A stretch of 64,000 nucleotides of DNA from contig CAMYVQ010000003.1 in the NCBI GenBank assembly GCA_947302435.1, positions 1-64,000 of the forward strand, given 5' to 3'. Below the pieces are notes generated by a model. It saw only the letters and a program-made list of their open reading frames with translations. It was not told where the DNA came from and did not search any database. This document shows positions 34,597-43,131 of this stretch, piece after piece (within the stretch, counting starts at the first letter, position 1; the number at the start of each line of letters is the position of its first letter). A program made the position numbers and the translations under genes. The stretch comes from an uncultured Prevotella sp. (GTDB lineage Bacteria > Bacteroidota > Bacteroidia > Bacteroidales > Bacteroidaceae).

Positions 34597-34685
34597 ATTT
34601 ATGTTAAACAATGGGGGAGGTGATTCCGTTTTTGGTTAAATAGTACGGTTTTGTCCGTCTTTTTTTGTAAATTTGCAACATAAAT
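34597..34685. repeat. 9-bp inverted repeat around the operon II promoter
   Basis: ATTTATGTT (34597-34605) and its exact reverse complement AACATAAAT (34677-34685) enclose 71 bp that contain the -7 element. AT-rich 9-mers can pair by chance at this distance, so the repeat itself is certain but its meaning is not. Confidence 0.5.
34668..34675 (+). promoter_or_regulatory. -7 element of exopolysaccharide operon II
   Basis: TAAATTTG matches the -7 consensus and places the start near 34680, about 200 nt before the first gene. The nearest upstream TTTG is only 14 bp away (34650-34653), shorter than usual, so the promoter may need an activator. Confidence 0.5.
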
Positions 34686-34822
34686 CGCCATTTATTATCT
34701 ATAATGGTGAATAAAACACAGGTTAGGAGTTGGCCGAATGGGTTGTTTTGACAGCAATCACGGAATCTCGGCAGGCACGAAAGGCCTCTTGGCGACAAAT
34801 AACCAACTGATTCATAGAAGTA

Positions 34823-34852
34823 TAGCTTGCAAGTCGCCTGACACGCGAGCTA
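34823..34852 (+). other. hairpin in the operon II leader RNA
   Basis: TAGCTTGC (34823-34830) pairs with GCGAGCTA (34845-34852): eight pairs including one G-U, with a 14-nt loop, ending 28 nt before the ATG at 34880. No T-run follows, so it is not a terminator. It could be a pause or recognition element for the UpxY-like protein encoded next. Confidence 0.45.
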
Positions 34853-34879
34853 AAGGTAAGTTATAAACCGACCAAACCG

Positions 34880-35968
34880 ATGCCCGTAAATACAACCATT
34901 CGCTGGTTTGTGATGACACATTACGACATGAGACGCTTTCTGCAGTGGCTCAACACGGAGAACACGCAACGGCTCAATGACGGGAAGGCTATTATCGAGC
35001 CATTCTATCCATACGACTTCTTGCAGCTTCCATCAGGATTGCAGTCTGGGAGCAAAGACGAGGAGAGCGGATTGTCAGAAAGCCGAAAAGCCAAAGCCAC
35101 TGTGAAAGATGATTTTATCAACTTTGTGTTCCTCAAAACTACCGAGAGTGTCATTGACGGCCTAGTGAAAGACCTGATGAACACGGGTTCCCGAGCGCGG
35201 TTGAGGTATTATATGGACACCGACGGCAGTCATGCCACTGTACCCGACAAGATGATGCAGGATTTCCTACAAGCTTGTGTGAAATACAGGGGAGGTTTTG
35301 AAATCACCCCCCCCATCCGCAGCATCGAAGCCATGGACAAGGTGAGGATCAAAAGCGGTCCGTTCACGGGGTATGAAGCATCGGTTGTGCGTGTGATCCA
35401 TTCACACGGAGCCATCCATCTTGAGCTGGCCATCGAACTTGTTTCGGGCGTGATGAACATCTACATGCACGATGTCGACAGCAGCAAGGTTGACATTGTC
35501 AATCGCAACTCGACGGATGCCATTCGCACTGACTTCATTGAGTACACGCAAAACCATCTGTTACTCATCCTGAAGCACCGCATCAAGCGCACTGACAATG
35601 ACGAGACGAACCGCCGTGACACCGAAATGCTCACCCGGCTCTACCGCTACCGCTACCATGAAATCAAGAACGATGCCGCCCGGTATCACTTCATGGCCCT
35701 GATGCTCATCTGCGCCCATCTGTGCCACTACAAGAACGACGAGGCCGAACTGCGCGAGAAAGCGCTGGCTATACTTACCGAACTGAACCAAAGGAGCGAG
35801 TCGAAGGCCGCAACCGACACACGCACCTATTTGTGGATAGCCCTCTACATCTCTACCCACGACCCCTCTTACCGTGATGCGGCCAAACAATACGTGCGCG
35901 ACCACCAGCCAAAGTCGGCCAAGTTGCGCAGCTTTGTCTCCCTCATCCGTACAGGGCGCAAAGTCTAA
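34880..35968 (+). CDS. UpxY/NusG-like transcription antitermination protein with extra C-terminal domain
   Basis: 362 residues. The N-terminal part (IRWFVMTHYDMRRFLQWL onward) resembles a NusG N-terminal domain, and residues about 150-178 form a KOW motif (DKVRIKSGPFTGYEASVVRV). Paralogues of this kind (UpxY in Bacteroides, LoaP elsewhere) travel with RNA polymerase and let it read through long polysaccharide operons, recognising the 5' leader. Usual length is about 170-190 residues; here a helical domain of some 180 residues is added, ending in a basic segment. First gene of operon II, directly after a roughly 200-nt leader. Assignment rests on motif and context. Confidence 0.82.
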   Translation: MPVNTTIRWFVMTHYDMRRFLQWLNTENTQRLNDGKAIIEPFYPYDFLQLPSGLQSGSKDEESGLSESRKAKATVKDDFINFVFLKTTESVIDGLVKDLMNTGSRARLRYYMDTDGSHATVPDKMMQDFLQACVKYRGGFEITPPIRSIEAMDKVRIKSGPFTGYEASVVRVIHSHGAIHLELAIELVSGVMNIYMHDVDSSKVDIVNRNSTDAIRTDFIEYTQNHLLLILKHRIKRTDNDETNRRDTEMLTRLYRYRYHEIKNDAARYHFMALMLICAHLCHYKNDEAELREKALAILTELNQRSESKAATDTRTYLWIALYISTHDPSYRDAAKQYVRDHQPKSAKLRSFVSLIRTGRKV

Positions 35969-35993
35969 CCTCACGAATCAATCACAAAAATCT

Positions 35994-37610
35994 ATGATAA
36001 CTATGCACTACTCTGGCAAACACCTGAAACTTTTCGCATTGTTGGCCTGTCTGTTCTGTAGCACAGCTACGCAGGCCGCCACTGACGACGATCTCCTACG
36101 TCTTGAGGCCGATATGCTGACGTATATCTCCACCAACGAAAGAGACTCGTTCTACACCGTTACCGAGAAGCTGAAAGAAGCCTGCAAAGAAGCAGGCAAC
36201 GACTGGCTTTTCTACAAGGCGTGGAGCAAAGAGGCCGTCTACGAAGCCACCCATGAGAACATCCCGAAGGCAAAGGAAATTGCCAAAGCACTCTCCGACT
36301 ACGCCTTGACGGAGAGCAGCCTCAGCGGACAGTACGCCACCCTCCACATCGAGGGTGTCATCCTCTTGCAGAATGAGGATTTCGACGGTGCCGAGAAGTT
36401 TTTCCTGAAAGCCAGAGACTTCCGCCACAAGAACTTCCCCGAAGACAGCGATGCCGAAGACTTGCGCGAGCTGATGAAGATTGCCATGATCCACAACAAC
36501 AAGACGAAAGCCGTGGATTACGGACACCAACTGCTGGCAGAGCCGAACCTGGCCCCCCACCACAAAGGCAGGGCATTGTACCATCTCAGCCAGATAGCCT
36601 TCGAGGAAAACAACGTCGACGAGTACAACCGCCTCTATGAGGAAATGAAGCGGCTGAAGAAGACGAACGGCATCAGGACACTGAACATCCTGACCGAGGT
36701 GAACTACCATATCATCAACGGTGACTACGAGCAGGCACTGCGCCTTTCGGAATGGTTGGATGCCGATACCTGCGCTGAGCGAAAGGCTCTCATCTACCAC
36801 CGCATGGGCGACAACGCGAAGGCCTACGAGTACATGGCACAGTACAAGCACATTTTCGACTCCATGTCGAATGCCTCACACAACAATGTGGTGTCGAACC
36901 TGTACCTGCGAATGAACAACGACCGCCTGCGCTTGGAACGTGAGCTGCTGCAACACGAAAACAGCCGCTTGCTCTATAACCTATATATAGTAGCAGGTAT
37001 AGCCATCATCCTTCTATTGCTGTTCTTCGTCTACAAGGGACGCAGACTCATTAAGTCGCTCAGACACGACAACATGATGCTGAACTACGGCAAGAAGGAT
37101 GCCGAAAAGGCACTCAAGGACCTGAACGAGCTGTCCTTCTATGAAAGCATGGACGAACTGCCACTGACCACGACACTCAAGCCCAATGACCTGTGCAACC
37201 GCCTGACAATCATCATGCAAAAGCAATGCCAGAAGGGAGTCACCATGGCCTACCAAACCGAACTGTCCGACGATTTCGAGATCACGACAAATCCTGACGC
37301 ACTGAAAAAGCTGCTCACGCACTTGCTCGAATACTCTGCACGCTATACGACGAAAGGCAATATCAAATTGGGCTGCGAAGAAGTTGGGAAGAACGTCAAG
37401 TTCAGTGTCACCGACACGAGTCCCGGCCTCGGCGACGGCCACTCACGCCATGTCGGCATGTTCACCGAACAGGGTAACGAGATCCGCTACGTAGGTATGA
37501 ACTTCAACATCTGCCAGTCGATCACCCGTCTGCTTCACGGCCGTATCTGGCACGATACAGGATATACCGAAGGCACCCGTTTCTGCTTTGAGATTCCGAA
37601 AGAGCCTTAA
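35994..37610 (+). CDS. TPR membrane protein with degenerate histidine-kinase C-terminus
   Basis: 538 residues from ATG 35994. Signal peptide (ending TATQA), then helical TPR-like repeats (about 30-320), one TM helix (about 329-348), a short coiled coil and a C-terminal domain resembling HATPase_c: LKKLLTHLLEYSARYTTKGN in the N-box position without the key asparagine, VTDTSPGLGDG as G1-like loop and GMNFNICQSITRLLHGRIW as the G2/alpha-3 region. The phospho-accepting histidine of HisKA is missing (ELSFYESMDELPL in its place). It looks like a hybrid-sensor relative that has lost kinase activity. Its stop shares one base with the next start. Confidence 0.78.
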   Translation: MITMHYSGKHLKLFALLACLFCSTATQAATDDDLLRLEADMLTYISTNERDSFYTVTEKLKEACKEAGNDWLFYKAWSKEAVYEATHENIPKAKEIAKALSDYALTESSLSGQYATLHIEGVILLQNEDFDGAEKFFLKARDFRHKNFPEDSDAEDLRELMKIAMIHNNKTKAVDYGHQLLAEPNLAPHHKGRALYHLSQIAFEENNVDEYNRLYEEMKRLKKTNGIRTLNILTEVNYHIINGDYEQALRLSEWLDADTCAERKALIYHRMGDNAKAYEYMAQYKHIFDSMSNASHNNVVSNLYLRMNNDRLRLERELLQHENSRLLYNLYIVAGIAIILLLLFFVYKGRRLIKSLRHDNMMLNYGKKDAEKALKDLNELSFYESMDELPLTTTLKPNDLCNRLTIIMQKQCQKGVTMAYQTELSDDFEITTNPDALKKLLTHLLEYSARYTTKGNIKLGCEEVGKNVKFSVTDTSPGLGDGHSRHVGMFTEQGNEIRYVGMNFNICQSITRLLHGRIWHDTGYTEGTRFCFEIPKEP

Positions 37611-38437
37611 TGATGAGACACATCAGATTAGCCCTCCTACTGTGTCTGGCATGCTGGTTAGGCAGCTGCTCCAGTCCGTCCAACGTAGCCTATTTCCAGA
37701 ACGCGGAGGACTTACGAGGCATGACCGTACAGGAGGAACAGCCGTTCCGTCTACAGCCAAAGGACAAGATCAACATTGTCATCAACAGCACCGACCCGAT
37801 GCTGGTGCAACAGTTCAATCTTTCCTCATCAAGCAACACGCTGCAAGCACTTGGAACCACCAGGGCTCCCATCACATCAATGGGAGGCTCCAGCGAAAGA
37901 GGACAGATACTGGCATATACTGTCGACGAGCAAGGCGACATTGACTTCCCCATCTTGGGAAAGATAGCCGTGGCAGGACAGACACGTCAGGAAGTGGCCG
38001 CCTATCTGCGCAACCGACTGATTGCGCGCGACCTTGTCAAAGACCCTATTGTCATTGTCGAATATGTCAATCTGGCTGTCGTCGTGCTGGGTGAGGTCAA
38101 CCGTCCCGGTCGTGTGGACGTGACGAAGGACTACTTCACCATTCTCGATGCCATTGCCGCAGTAGGCGACCTGACCATCAACGGACAGCGTGAGAATGTG
38201 ATGGTATTCCGCGAGATTGACGGTGAAGACCAGACTTACGTCATCAACCTGTGTGACCGTGAGAATGTCCTGAACTCACCGGCCTTCTACCTGCAACAAA
38301 ATGACGTGGTCTATGTAACCCCCAACCCCAAGAAACGGCGTGAAGCCAACTCTGCCGGCAACACTTTCAACCAACCTGCGGTTTGGATTTCACTGTTAAC
38401 CCTGCTGACGACCATTAGTTCGTTCTTAATAAAATAA
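37610..38437 (+). CDS. Wza-like polysaccharide export lipoprotein
   Basis: 275 residues. Lipobox LGSC with lipidated C20. The Poly_export domain (PFRLQPKDKINIVINSTD, QGDIDFPILGKIAVAGQTRQEV) is followed by an SLBB domain (VVVLGEVNRPGRVDV, FTILDAIAAVGDLTINGQRENV) and a C-terminal hydrophobic helix (about 255-274), which in Wza forms the outer-membrane barrel. It would form the outer-membrane channel for polysaccharide II. Start at 37610 (two tandem ATGs) overlaps the previous stop. It is followed by the Wzz/kinase gene after 28 bp, the usual export pair. Confidence 0.92.
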   Translation: MMRHIRLALLLCLACWLGSCSSPSNVAYFQNAEDLRGMTVQEEQPFRLQPKDKINIVINSTDPMLVQQFNLSSSSNTLQALGTTRAPITSMGGSSERGQILAYTVDEQGDIDFPILGKIAVAGQTRQEVAAYLRNRLIARDLVKDPIVIVEYVNLAVVVLGEVNRPGRVDVTKDYFTILDAIAAVGDLTINGQRENVMVFREIDGEDQTYVINLCDRENVLNSPAFYLQQNDVVYVTPNPKKRREANSAGNTFNQPAVWISLLTLLTTISSFLIK

Positions 38438-38465
38438 GCGACAACCAAGGCAACCCACATCAGGA

Positions 38466-40490
38466 ATGAGCAAATCAAAAGAAAACATCTTGACCATTGG
38501 CAACCTGTGGCATCTATGCATCGTTCGATGGAGATGGTTTGCCATTTCCGTGCTGGTATGCCTGTTGTTTGCTGTCAGATACATTCTGACCACCCCCTAT
38601 CTGTACACCCGGACGGCTTCCATCATCATCAGTGAAGAAGCCCTTGGCAACAATGCCTCCAACAGCAGTAACAGCTTCAATGACATCGGGTTTGTCACAC
38701 AGAAAAGCAAAGTCTCTGATGTCGTGCGTCACATCACGTCATTGGAAGTGCTCGTAGAAGTGGCCAAACAGATGGAGGAAGGGATCAGCGATAGCGATGC
38801 CATTGAGATGGCTGAGGGCATACAAGACCGCCTTTCCGTTGAAGCCGAGGGTGCGAATTCGAATATCATCAACCTGACCTATCAAGACTCCACTACTGCC
38901 ATCGCAGGAAAGACCCTATCCCTCATCATCAAAGTCTTCAACGAGAAATGGATTGAAGATAAACAGACCATCATCAGAAACTCTTCTCTCTTTATTGATT
39001 CCAGACTTCGATTGCTGGAGCACGACTTGAACTTGGTCGATGACAGTATCTCGTCGTTCAAGAGCAGATACGGCATTACGGAGCTGGAAAATGTGGGCAA
39101 TGTCTACCTGCAACAACAAAGCAATGCAGATGCAGAGATATTGAGGTTGATGAACCAGAAAGCAATGGCAGAGTATATCCGCAGCCTGTTGGAAGACACG
39201 TCATCGCAACAGCAACTACTGCTGGTCAATTCAGGCATCAACAACAACCTTATCGAATCGCAAATCACGCTCTACAACAATCTCCTTCTGCAAATGCAGA
39301 GCCACATGGAATACACGTCAGAGCAAAATCCACTGATGATCAACCTGGAGAAAGAGCTGAAGAGTCTGCGGAAGAACATTCTTTCCAATGTTGTCAACCA
39401 TATCCGCACGATCGACATTCAGCTATACTCACTGCGCGAATATCATGGCGAGACGGCCTCAAAGATTTCCTCCAATCCGACTCAAGCCAAGCATCTCATT
39501 TCCATCCAGCGCTCCCAAAAGGTCAAGGAAAGCCTTTATACGTTCCTACTCCAGAAAAAGGAAGAGAACGAAATCAGCATCACCTATAAGCCCTCGCCCA
39601 GTCAGGTAATCGACATGCCCCATGGCAGTGGCAAGCCCTCTTCCCCCAAAAGAGCCAGAGTTCTGATAGGAGCCATCCTGTTCGGTCTCATAGCGCCACT
39701 GACCCTCATCTTCATTCTCGCTTCATTTGACAGCAGCGTACGCGACCGCTCTGACGTTGAAGCAGTCGACGGACTCCAATTCCTTGGCGATGTGCCTTTT
39801 GTCAAGCGGAGAATCTCATGGGCCAACCAATTGAAACGTTTCTGGAAAAAGTCTGGCAGCGATCCTTTTGTAGTGAGAGACGGAGGGCAAGACCCTGTGA
39901 ACGAGGCTTTCCGTATGATCCGCACACATTTGGAACGCCACAAAGACAGCCATGCCGACCACAAAGTATTGATGGTCACATCAGACGAAGAACAAACAGG
40001 CAAGACCTTTGTCGGCATGAATCTGGCACTGGCATTGGCATTGGTTGACCGACGAGTATTGTTCATCGACGCAGACTTACGCAAACATGGGGCATCGCGG
40101 TTATGGCACACGCCGAAAGAAGGGCTTTCCGACTATCTGAAAGGGAGAACTTCGGATGCTTCGACGTTGTTCTGGCACCAAGACAACTATCCGAATCTCG
40201 ACGTATTGCCTTCGGGTATGCATCCCGCCAATCCCACTGAATTGTTGAACAGTTCCATGTTTGGCAAACTCATCGCCGACGTCCGTCCCCGATATGACTA
40301 TATCATCATTGACACGCCCCAAGCCAACAAACTGGCAGATGCCGGGATTATTGCCAAGTACGCCGACTGCACCCTGTATATCATCCATGCCGGTGTCTTT
40401 GAGCGGAACAATTTGGAACAGCTGAAACAACAGGAAGGCGAAAAGCCAAGCCAGCTGATCGTCCTAAACCAAGTAAAAATGGAATATTGA
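38466..40490 (+). CDS. Wzz/BY-kinase-type chain-length and export regulator
   Basis: 674 residues. TM1 about 24-42, periplasmic Wzz domain with coiled coils, TM2 about 398-420, then a BY-kinase domain: Walker A ending in G512-K513-T514 (SDEEQTGKT), Walker A' RRVLFIDADLRK and Walker B YIIIDTPQ, so nucleotide binding looks intact. The C-terminus has a single terminal tyrosine (VKMEY) instead of the usual cluster, so autophosphorylation control would be reduced or act elsewhere. Pairs with the Wza-like protein to span both membranes for polysaccharide II. Confidence 0.92.
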   Translation: MSKSKENILTIGNLWHLCIVRWRWFAISVLVCLLFAVRYILTTPYLYTRTASIIISEEALGNNASNSSNSFNDIGFVTQKSKVSDVVRHITSLEVLVEVAKQMEEGISDSDAIEMAEGIQDRLSVEAEGANSNIINLTYQDSTTAIAGKTLSLIIKVFNEKWIEDKQTIIRNSSLFIDSRLRLLEHDLNLVDDSISSFKSRYGITELENVGNVYLQQQSNADAEILRLMNQKAMAEYIRSLLEDTSSQQQLLLVNSGINNNLIESQITLYNNLLLQMQSHMEYTSEQNPLMINLEKELKSLRKNILSNVVNHIRTIDIQLYSLREYHGETASKISSNPTQAKHLISIQRSQKVKESLYTFLLQKKEENEISITYKPSPSQVIDMPHGSGKPSSPKRARVLIGAILFGLIAPLTLIFILASFDSSVRDRSDVEAVDGLQFLGDVPFVKRRISWANQLKRFWKKSGSDPFVVRDGGQDPVNEAFRMIRTHLERHKDSHADHKVLMVTSDEEQTGKTFVGMNLALALALVDRRVLFIDADLRKHGASRLWHTPKEGLSDYLKGRTSDASTLFWHQDNYPNLDVLPSGMHPANPTELLNSSMFGKLIADVRPRYDYIIIDTPQANKLADAGIIAKYADCTLYIIHAGVFERNNLEQLKQQEGEKPSQLIVLNQVKMEY

Positions 40491-40501
40491 AACCATAAAA
40501 T

Positions 40502-41008
40502 ATGAGCAACTATCAAGTTCATCCATCCAGCTACATCGATGATGATGTCATCATTGGCGAAGGCACCAAAATCTGGCATTTCTGCCATGTTCAGCGTGGT
40601 GCAGTCATTGGCAAGAACTGCTCTTTCGGCCAGAATGTCAACATTGGCAACAATGTCAAGATTGGCAATGGCGTTCGCATACAAAACAATGTCTCTGTCT
40701 ATGAAGGCGTGGAGATTGAAGACAATGTGTTCTGCGGCCCATCATGCGTGTTCACCAATGTCTTGGTGCCACGGGCCCACTTCCCTGTTCACGGAAAGTA
40801 CAACAAGACCCTGATCAAGGAAGGGGCCTCGTTAGGAGCCAACTGCACCATCGTCTGCGGACATACCGTAGGCCGTGGAGCCATGATAGCCGCCGGAGCC
40901 GTGGTCACCCACGATGTTCCTGACTTTGCCCTGATGGCCGGCGTACCTGCCCGACAGATTGGAACGGTCAATGAACAGGGTGAAATCATTGAAAAGGTAA
41001 AAAAATAG
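40502..41008 (+). CDS. hexapeptide-repeat N-acetyltransferase (WbpD/WlbB-like)
   Basis: 168 residues of left-handed beta-helix repeats ([26 protein letters not shown] and onward). The WHFCHV segment, [16 protein letters not shown] and the C-terminal [17 protein letters not shown] are typical of WbpD/WlbB, which acetylate the 3-amino group of UDP-2-acetamido-3-amino-glucuronate with acetyl-CoA. It lies 11 bp upstream of the DegT aminotransferase, the enzyme expected to make its substrate. Cytoplasmic trimer by family rule. A QdtC/FdtC-like role on another amino sugar is possible. Confidence 0.88.
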   Translation: MSNYQVHPSSYIDDDVIIGEGTKIWHFCHVQRGAVIGKNCSFGQNVNIGNNVKIGNGVRIQNNVSVYEGVEIEDNVFCGPSCVFTNVLVPRAHFPVHGKYNKTLIKEGASLGANCTIVCGHTVGRGAMIAAGAVVTHDVPDFALMAGVPARQIGTVNEQGEIIEKVKK

Positions 41009-41019
41009 AATCTATTACT

Positions 41020-42150
41020 ATGCAATTCAGAGATTTAGCAAAACAATACGAGGCCCTCAAGCACGACATTGACCAAGCCATGCTCACCGTGGCATCGCAA
41101 AGCCATTACATCATGGGGCCACAAGTAAAGGAACTGGAGGAACAGTTGGCTGCATACACAGGAGTGAAACACTGCCTGAGTTGCGCTAACGGTACCGATG
41201 CCCTTACATTGGCACTGAAGGCTTGGGGAATAGGTCCGGGCGATGCCGTGTTTGTGCCAGACTTCACATTCTTCTCATCGGCTGAAGTGGTCGCATTGGA
41301 AGGTGCCACTCCCCTATTCGTCGATGTGGACAGCACCACCTATAATATTGACACCAATAGTTTAGAGACGGTCATCAAGCAAACCCTGGCCGACGGCAAG
41401 CTGACACCAAAAGTCATCGTAGCCGTAGATTTGTTCGGCCTTCCGGCCAACTATCCGCAGGTGAAGGCGATTGCCAACAAATACAACCTGCTGATACTGG
41501 AAGACGGCGCACAGGGATTCGGCGGAAGCATCAAGGGCAAGAAAGCCTGCTCTTTCGGCGACATCAGCACCACTTCGTTCTTCCCTGCCAAACCGTTGGG
41601 ATGCTATGGCGACGGAGGGGCTGTGTTCACCGACAATGACGAATGGGCTGCACTCATGAACTCCTACCGCGTACATGGCAAGGGCGACAACAAATACGAC
41701 AATGTGCGCATTGGCATGAACTCGCGCCTCGACACCATGCAGGCCGCCATCCTTCAGGTAAAGCTCCGCGCTTTCGACGATGAGGTGGAGCGCGTAAACG
41801 AGGCAGCACAGCACTACACCCGACTGCTGAAAGGACATGTACAGACACCTGTCATTCCTGAGGGTTTCGGCTCCAGCTGGGCACAGTACACCATACAGTT
41901 GAACGACACGGCACAGCGCGACCGTCTGCAACAGGCTCTCAAACAGGCAGGCATTCCGTCGATGGTCTATTACCCAAAGACCATGCACCAGCAACTGGCT
42001 TTCGAAGGCATCACGCAACCTGTATGCTGTGAGGACTTCGTGGCTAAGAAACTGAGTGCCACCGTTCTTTCCCTGCCCATGCACCCTTATATTGAATCGT
42101 CCGAAATAGAGTATATCTGTTCGACTCTCATTGAGGAATTAAACAAATAA
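41020..42150 (+). CDS. DegT/DnrJ/EryC1 aminotransferase (WbpE-like)
   Basis: 376 residues, PLP-dependent sugar aminotransferase. Internal aldimine lysine K191 in TTSFFPAKPLGCYGDGG; also CANGTDALTLAL, LEDGAQGFGG and RVHGKGDNKYDNVRIGMNSRLD, close to WbpE/WlbC. Expected reaction: glutamate-dependent amination of the 3-keto form of UDP-GlcNAcA, releasing 2-oxoglutarate, which a WbpB-type dehydrogenase can reuse. Directly follows the acetyltransferase. The keto substrate would come from the Gfo/Idh protein encoded at 55049. Confidence 0.92.
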   Translation: MQFRDLAKQYEALKHDIDQAMLTVASQSHYIMGPQVKELEEQLAAYTGVKHCLSCANGTDALTLALKAWGIGPGDAVFVPDFTFFSSAEVVALEGATPLFVDVDSTTYNIDTNSLETVIKQTLADGKLTPKVIVAVDLFGLPANYPQVKAIANKYNLLILEDGAQGFGGSIKGKKACSFGDISTTSFFPAKPLGCYGDGGAVFTDNDEWAALMNSYRVHGKGDNKYDNVRIGMNSRLDTMQAAILQVKLRAFDDEVERVNEAAQHYTRLLKGHVQTPVIPEGFGSSWAQYTIQLNDTAQRDRLQQALKQAGIPSMVYYPKTMHQQLAFEGITQPVCCEDFVAKKLSATVLSLPMHPYIESSEIEYICSTLIEELNK

Positions 42151-42170
42151 GGGCTAAACCATTTCCCTGT

Positions 42171-43070
42171 ATGAAAGTTTGCATCAAGGAGCACCTGAAT
42201 CATATTCCTCACTTGAACGATTTCCTTGACGACTGGAATCTTGAGATGAATGTCGGCGACCAATTGGAGTGTGTCGCCTTCACCGCCCAGCAAGAGTATG
42301 AAGCCATCAAAAAGAAATTTCCGTTGGGTCTGGCACAAATCATCATCGTATTGGATTACATTTGGCATGAAATGTGTCCGAAAATACAGTTCACAAGAAA
42401 ACTGTACTTCTTTCTTACGGGCGAACGGCACCGCACCTACAGTCACACTGAAATCTTAGGCAGAATATGCAGGGCTGGCTTCAAGATTGTCAGCGAGGAG
42501 AACCAACTGGGCTATCTGCACATTCTTGCACAGAAGAAGTCAAACCCATTGGAACGCAACGAGACCTGTGTATCGCCTATATTGAGACTACCACGTGTAG
42601 GAAAGGACGGAAAAATGATTGATGTCTACAAATTCCGCACGATGTACAGCTATTCACAATATCTGCAAGACTACGTCTATGAGAAAAACAAGCTGAACAA
42701 AAGCGGTAAACTGGCCAATGATTTCCGTGTCAACATCTGGGGAAAAATACTTCGCCCCATTTGGCTCGACGAACTGCCGATGCTATGGAATGTGTTGCGT
42801 GGCGACATGAAATGGGTAGGCGTACGCCCATTGTCGGAACACTTCTTCTCACTCTATACGCCTGAAATGCAATTTCTCCGCACCAGAGTGAAACCTGGAA
42901 TGCTGCCACCCTTCTATTTTGAAAAGAAAACCCCTGTAGGATTAGACGAGATCCAAGACTCGGAACGCCGGTATATAGAATCGTACTTAGGGCATCCCAC
43001 CATCACAGACTGGCGGTATTTCTGGGGAACAGTATTCAACATTCTGATGAAAATGAAGCATAGCAAATGA
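42171..43070 (+). CDS. sugar-transferase-domain protein lacking a membrane anchor
   Basis: 299 residues. The C-terminal 170 residues match the bacterial sugar transferase core: IDVYKFRTMYSYS, WGKILRPIWLDELPMLWNVLRGDMKWVGVRP with the Asp-Glu dyad, and VKPGMLPPFYF. The usual N-terminal re-entrant membrane helix is missing; instead residues 1-125 resemble the tail of a class-I methyltransferase-like domain (TGERHRTYSHTEILGRICRAGFKIV). Spacing between KFRTM and DELP is also altered. It is the only initiating-transferase candidate in operon II. It may bind the membrane by partners, or be a non-catalytic relative. Confidence 0.75.
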   Translation: MKVCIKEHLNHIPHLNDFLDDWNLEMNVGDQLECVAFTAQQEYEAIKKKFPLGLAQIIIVLDYIWHEMCPKIQFTRKLYFFLTGERHRTYSHTEILGRICRAGFKIVSEENQLGYLHILAQKKSNPLERNETCVSPILRLPRVGKDGKMIDVYKFRTMYSYSQYLQDYVYEKNKLNKSGKLANDFRVNIWGKILRPIWLDELPMLWNVLRGDMKWVGVRPLSEHFFSLYTPEMQFLRTRVKPGMLPPFYFEKKTPVGLDEIQDSERRYIESYLGHPTITDWRYFWGTVFNILMKMKHSK

Positions 43071-43131
43071 CAAAATAAGGGATTACCCATTATTATAGAA
43101 ACCATATTAATAACTTAAACACTTTACAACT

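Larger units (their letters stand above)
34474..34879. other. 406-bp intergenic region with operon II leader
   Basis: It separates the CotH-family gene (minus) from the UpxY-like gene (plus). It contains the minus-strand -7 element (34501-34508), a 5-bp inverted repeat (34539-34552), a 9-bp inverted repeat enclosing the plus-strand promoter (34597-34685), the promoter's -7 element (34668-34675) and a leader of about 200 nt with a stable hairpin (34823-34852). No open frame in it looks coding. Confidence 0.65.

Noticed and set aside
35874..35993. Upstream start for the TPR protein
   Set aside because: It lies inside the UpxY-like gene and places 40 polar residues before an otherwise standard signal peptide beginning at 35994.
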